From: Protonemura montana
Taxonomy: Eukaryota > Arthropoda > Insecta > Plecoptera > Nemouridae
DNA length: 64,000 nucleotides
Assembly: GCA_947568835.1 (NCBI GenBank)
Contig: OX387604.1
Span: 478,501-542,500 of the forward strand
Direction of reading: 5' to 3'
Part shown: piece by piece, positions 58,563 through 64,000 of the stretch
Position numbering within the stretch: the first letter of the stretch is position 1
Layout: every line of letters begins with the position of its first letter
Program-made: the position numbers and the translations under genes
Notes under the pieces: model-generated
The model's database searches: none
Told to the model about the DNA's origin: nothing
What the model saw: only the letters and a program-made list of their open reading frames with translations

Positions 58563-58968
58563 TAGGTCTACATACAACATCCGGTGGTCATGCCAGCGGC
58601 CACAGCAACACCCAGAGGAAGTAGATAGACTAGACACATGGCCTGGGTGCTGCTGCCCCTGCGAGAGCTGTACCCCGCACTACACCAGCGAGCCAACAAA
58701 TCACATGCACGCAAGGCGCGGAACTCAAGCCAGCCGACGCAGGACCCTACCCCCACCCCCTTTTACCCAGCACCCAACGCTCGCTGGACAAACTTTGAAA
58801 GTAATCACAATTTAGTGCATAGGTAAGATTAAAAGCGAGATAGGAAAATAAAATCACGACGTTTGCAGAGCACGCTGTGTTGAAATCTGCCTGCTAATTG
58901 CGAATAGCGACATGGCACACCGCGGTAAACTTACAAAGTGCACCCAAAACCCACGCTGAATATTTACC
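58563..58968. other. Unique DNA, no gene recognised
   Basis: Frames in three registers overlap here without recognisable similarity. Confidence 0.6.
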
Positions 58969-59006
58969 CGGCGTCGGCGTCGGCGTCGGCGTCGGCATCG
59001 GCGTCG
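58969..59006. repeat. (CGGCGT)n hexamer, about 6 copies
   Basis: GGCGTC-type hexamers with one GGCATC. The same family as the islands at 26071, 28557, 32320, 45730 and 46309. Confidence 0.95.
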
Positions 59007-62000
59007 CAACTTGACAACCTTTGCACTCGACCAGTGCTCCTGACCATCTTAGGCGACCAGAGGGGAAGGGATTTGTCGAGAAGCTCTCGCAAAACTCCAA
59101 CAATCATTTCAAATGAAACAAATGATTGGCCATTGGTATACTTTGAACAAGAAGTTTTGGTAATTGAGTCGGAATTCCGAAGGCCCAAAATACGATTGGC
59201 GATCCACAATAAGAAGAAACTGTATGCGTTACCAAGTCTAAGAGAGTGAGATAGACAATGCCCAGGAGGAAAACAAGCAGGAGTCGTTAAAGCAATGACC
59301 CGACTGATGACCCTGCCCCCCCATCCACCCCACCCCACCCCACCCACCCACCCCACCCACCCACCAAAGCAGCCAGCTTCTTGTTTACTGCTTGGACTAC
59401 GCTCCCGGTCAATAAGGGGAGTATGAAAAGCAGTGGAGAAAAACTCTATCCAGCCTATGAAGCTGACGTTCGCAACTGTTTACAATCGACGAGGCTTTTC
59501 AGAGAAGAAGAGAGAAAAAAAACTCGCGAATGGTGTGGGTTTGTATGAAAAAGGAGCGAGTGGAGTGAAATGGGGTGGGTATTTGGAGGGGTAGCAAGAG
59601 GTGGGGGCAGGAAAGGGCGCGAAAGAATGCAGGGACGGCAGAAAACAGCAAATATCGCAGGAATTATGTCGCGCCTGTAGGGAAAAGGACAGCTACCGCG
59701 GACCCTCCCCCCCCCCTCACCCCTGCACAACCCCATCGCGTCATGGCGAGGTGCTGGAAAGGAAGGGGTGGGGGGGGGGGGGGGGGGGGCAAGCGGCAAA
59801 GGTTTGACAATTATCTAAAGTCGATAGAGAGATTTGTGCCAGGACATGTCGTGGGTGGCGATACAATATCCCGGCAAGTGATGATCAACGACATGCCTTG
59901 ACATGCAACTTTGACCCCCTCTAGTTTCTTTCAAAATCAACTTGTCTTTTAAACTGACAAAGTAGAAGAGATATATTTTTTATAATAAAAGAAAAAAAAA
60001 AACACATTCTTAATTTGTTTATAAAGTTAGCTGGATTTTAGCGAGGCACCAGACTTTACGCATAATCTAGCAAGACAAACAGGGCATGCGGGCAGATCAG
60101 AAAGAGGGTGGGGGCGAGTGAATGGTGGGGGGCAGGGGGGGCAGGGGTGGGGGGCAGGGAACGGATGAATAGATGAGTGGAGCCTTCAATTCGGTATTGG
60201 ATTAAACCGAAACTTTAAGTAAAACCTCTGAACACGCAAATCTATAGTATATACAGCGCATAGAGTGACGGTAAACAATGGTATTATTTACTTAAATCAG
60301 ATCGCTTTGAAAGAGACTTTGCCTCAGTTTCTGTTCCCGGCCCATGGAATTCGGTGCCCGAGTTACTCTGCGCTGCATATTTTCATTGAAACACACCACG
60401 GAAAATGCAAATAGATATGAATTCTCTAAAGTGCGTCGCTTCAAATGTGTACTGTTCTTCTGGTAAAATATTGTTCTTACGTGTCAGGCCATCGTGGGTT
60501 GGACGGTAGCGCATATGCAAATTGTTTGACCGCCAATCCCCAACTAATAATCAGAACATACCGTGTTTGTTTAAGTTTATTGAGAACAATAATTGAAAAA
60601 AGTTTCTCTTGTTATACGCAAATCAAAAAAAAGACTAAATTAAATTTTTGTTCAGGCGAATATTTTCCCACACGTTATTTTCAATCTTATGCACCCCAGC
60701 GCGAGAGCGGATGTGTAGGAAGGGGCAACATTCGAACAAAAATGTGTGCTTTTAAATAAACCCAATGCTAAGAATAAATGAAAGCGTCGCGTATATTTGA
60801 AATGTTTCGAACAAAATAAGACCTGGAAGAAAATTACAACTCAGTTGATTAATTAATATATATATGATATTTATATATATGTGTCTTTATAGCTGTTTTC
60901 TCCCTAAAAACGATCAGCGTTTTCCATAACCCTAAAATTGTGCTCCAACATAGCTGTGTAAATTGAGCCTCAGTGTTTGACTTCTTAATAAATCGCAAGA
61001 CAATTATACAAAATGCCCCAAGGTTTTCTCGTTTCCTTCCCATTCCCTATCTCTTCCTTCGCCGTTCCCGTTGCCGTTACCGTCTTAGGTTGCTTTGGCT
61101 ACGTTTATAAGAGGTGGCGGTGGTGGCGGTGGTGGCGGTCTTTCAGATTGCACTTCCACGTACACGAAACTTCGTAAACCGTTCTGTCAAAATAATCAGA
61201 GATAATACGAAAGCCAACACGGCAATAACAAAGCTCTGGCACATTTGAATTGCAGGGTAATTAAACCATCGAAGATATTGTTTCAAGTTATAAACACAAA
61301 TACGAGATCAATAGCTACAATGGTAGAACGTAAATTTAGGTAGATAATGTTATAATGGTATAATGGTATAATGGTATAATGGTATAAATCAGTGTGGTGG
61401 TGACAGAGAAGAGGACGAAGTTGTAGCACACAATTATAGAAAGTGGTATCTATTCATAGTGTTAGAACGGGCACCTCCACCATTCAAGGGTGGTTCAATT
61501 GAATAACTAGAGAAACATTTTGAGTACAAACGCTGACATAACAAAATCTTATGTCATAATGTCAGTTGTAAACGTAGGGAACCTTTTCAGGAATTCATGT
61601 TAATTTTCTGGACCTAATCTCAAATGGTTTGTAGCTTTTTGAGCGTTATAAAGGTATTTTTGTTGCAGGTGTCAACGAATAAAAGTAAATCGAGGGTGAA
61701 ATATTTTGCTTTGCTTGTTTATAACGTGATAAGGAATAAAAAAATGGACTCACTTCTCTCTGACTGGATAAAGCTCTGCGGAAACGGAAAAGACTTTCAC
61801 AAAATATGCTCAATTTTCCTCTCCAGTAAATAAAAACGAAAGCAAGAGGAACATTTTAAAGGTGAAATGCCACTATGATACACAATATTCATCCGAAAAA
61901 AATGTATATTTTGTTAAAATGCCACAGGTTGATATTTTCAAGCGTTTTCCTCGTTTTTACTTTGTCAAAACACAATTATGAAACGCGAGGTGCAAACGCT

Positions 62001-62893
62001 TTCATAGCGTGAATATTGTGAACGCTTTCCGTTCCGCGCAGCTAATTCAAGTTCAATTGCTCGTGTTTATAACGCAGCTCAATTGGCACAATAATTGAAC
62101 AATATCGAAACAAAATCTTACCCTCTTCGACACCACGTTTATTACCGACAAAAATGTACAAGCAAATAATTTCCAATAACGGCCTTGTCCCGGATGATGA
62201 ACCCTTGTGCCTCCGACATGTCGTTTCTTGCTGATCAAATTAGCGTCGACTCGGCTAATTTTGAATGGCATAGCGGGTTAGCAGCGAACAAGCCAGTCCC
62301 GGCATGCCAGTAATGACTCGATATAGGATAATAGGAAATCGGTTTGTGCCCGCTCTTTTCCGAATAGTCTTTCCAGTGTCCCTTTCGATTAGACTGAATG
62401 GACCGTGAGGTGAGATGAAAGCTATCCACCCCTTACCCCACCCTACCCCACCCACCCCACCCACGCCGCCACTTCGGCAGCCCAACTCCCCCAAAAACCC
62501 ATGGCATGCGTTGCCGCTTTAATTATTTCTACGTGTCACTGCGAATATTGGAGTTAGAAAATGGGGTGTTTGGAGGTGGGTAGTGGGTGTGGGAGGGTAT
62601 GGGGGTAGATTTGGTGTAGTATAGTATGTGAGAGTTGAATATTTGAGTAGGCCTATGTGATAGGGTTAACGCTCTTCCCTCTTGCTCAACGATACCAGGA
62701 AAAATCGCGATGTAGCTCGTTCGATATGCGAGAGAAAATCATTTTATTTTTTTCCTTCTCCAACGGAAAATGATCTCTCTCTCTCATTGGCAATACTCGA
62801 GTTTTGTGTTTCCCGGCCGGTGGTGTACTCGGTGAACGACAAGATGTCTCATTAAATTGACCACTGTTATGCCAGTACATGTAATGCGCTGTC
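59007..62893. other. Single-copy DNA with many G- or C-rich tracts
   Basis: (CACCC)n at about 59310-59366; poly-C at about 59707-59718; poly-G of 20 at 59770-59789; a G-rich block at about 60104-60160; (TA)n-rich at about 60858-60882; GGTGGCGGT three times at 61113-61140; GGTATAAT about four to five times at about 61350-61387; a C-rich block at about 62426-62468; and a G-rich block at about 62564-62608. No gene is recognised. Confidence 0.6.
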
Positions 62894-63013
62894 GAGCCAG
62901 TACGAGCCAGTACGAGCCAGTACGAGCCAGTACGAGCCAGTACGAGCCAGTACGAGCCAGTACGAGCCAGTACGAGCCAGTACGAGCCAGTACGATTCAT
63001 TACGAGCCAGCGA
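62894..63013. repeat. Decamer GAGCCAGTAC, 10 perfect copies plus 2 diverged
   Basis: Ten exact copies are followed by GATTCATTAC and GAGCCAGCGA. The 70-121-codon frames on both strands across it are decapeptide repeats caused by the stop-free unit. Confidence 0.97.
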
Positions 63014-64000
63014 GTGTCGATCACCAGCAGAGAAAGTCCAATCGAAAACATTCCCCAGAGAAGAAGTGAATCAATGCTCGTTGCATGTCATCGCTGTTCA
63101 TCTCGTGAAGGGTAGCAATGTTGTTGGCAAAAATTCCTTTTATTTTGCATATAAACAGTGCGGTTACAATTGGCATTTCAGTGTATCACTGAGTTTGCTT
63201 GCCAGGATGGTGCTCGAATCGAATATTGCTATCGAGAGCAAGGTTGTCGACTCTCAAGCCGGATTAAAGCGATTTTCGAATTGCTAAATTGAAACAAACG
63301 TTCGTTGAACTTGACAAAATGCAAGGATTTCCTAGGTAGCATTACACCTTAACGGTCACTATTCACGAAGGCGCTAAAAGAATTTAAATAATTAAGTAGG
63401 TAGACAGGAAAGTCAAGGAAAAGATACATGACCATACACGTAATTCATGTTTATAGCCTTTTCAAGAGTATCTTCATATAATTATTAAAAAACGTCTTTT
63501 TTTATAAAAATAATTTTATAGCAAGGAGAATACATTGCCTCTATTGTGTGGAGCCTCTTATTTTATTTTTAATTTGCAAGGAAATTGCTTCAAAGGTGTC
63601 ATCCTCGTTCCTTTCAAAACTCAACCTCGTATGCGACGTGAAACTAGCGAGAAGAAGAAGGGCTTTCCCTTCAGCATCCCAATCATTGGCGGGCAATTTG
63701 TCACCGTAGCACGCCGTATGCTTCGTGGGGTTATGTTAATAGGTTCCCCATACGCCCCCCTCCCCCTCACCACACCAACCCGACACCAACCCGACACCAA
63801 CCCGACACCGCCCAGTGCTTTCGCTCCCAACCACCTTCATACTTTTCAAAAACTCTTTACGAAGGAAAGAAGAGATTTTTGCGAACGATGATAGCATGTG
63901 TAAGAAACATCAAAAGAGGTTTTCTTTGAAGCTTAGCACCGAAAGTGACTTTCTTGAATCCACCTTTCACCAAACTCATTTAGTCCATTTCGTAGCAAAT
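63014..64000. other. AT-rich single-copy DNA, no gene recognised
   Basis: An 11-bp unit CCAACCCGACA is present three times at about 63775-63809. The plus frame at 63535-63891 runs through it and shows no known domain. Confidence 0.6.

Overview
This window looks like intergenic or deep intronic DNA from an animal, most likely an arthropod. I found no gene I can defend. The longest non-repetitive open frames are about 60-110 codons, show no recognisable domain, and often overlap open frames in other registers. Nothing looks bacterial or viral: there are no operons, no rRNA or tRNA genes and no CRISPR array. The arthropod reading rests on two things: short TTAGG/CCTAA tracts, which match the common arthropod telomere unit, and one interspersed element at 19740-20117 whose 5S rRNA-like head and GC-rich core I associate from memory with arthropod genomes. 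A decapod crustacean would fit the tandem-repeat load, but the sequence does not prove it.

The window is dominated by tandem repeats: more than 60 separate arrays with units of 2 to 59 bp set in AT-rich single-copy sequence. The major arrays, from left to right, are: a heptamer (4344-4433); a 34-copy nonamer (14248-14553); a 152-copy CCTTG pentamer (17663-18422); a 32-bp minisatellite (29889-30403); a 13-bp array with a 143-bp higher-order period (33201-33519); a 606-copy GGATGGCA octamer (34443-39290); a nonamer array joined to a 59-bp repeat (39465-39780); an 11-copy decamer (40031-40140); a 54-unit heptamer with a 154-bp higher-order period (42728-43109); a 220-unit CTGG/GTGG tetramer (51024-51903); and a decamer (62894-63013). 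Many smaller arrays have 9- or 10-bp units present in 2 to 8 near-perfect copies. Long poly-G runs (up to 29 bases), G-quadruplex-forming arrays and scattered GACGCC/GGCGTC islands are also frequent.

The longest open frames (1774, 543, 308 and 292 codons) lie inside arrays whose unit contains no stop codon, so they follow from base composition and are not evidence of proteins. The points most worth following are the 5S-derived SINE-like element bracketed by TTAGG tracts, the octamer array in which variation is almost confined to three of eight positions, the higher-order structure in four short-unit arrays, and several clean hairpins and palindromes in otherwise plain sequence.
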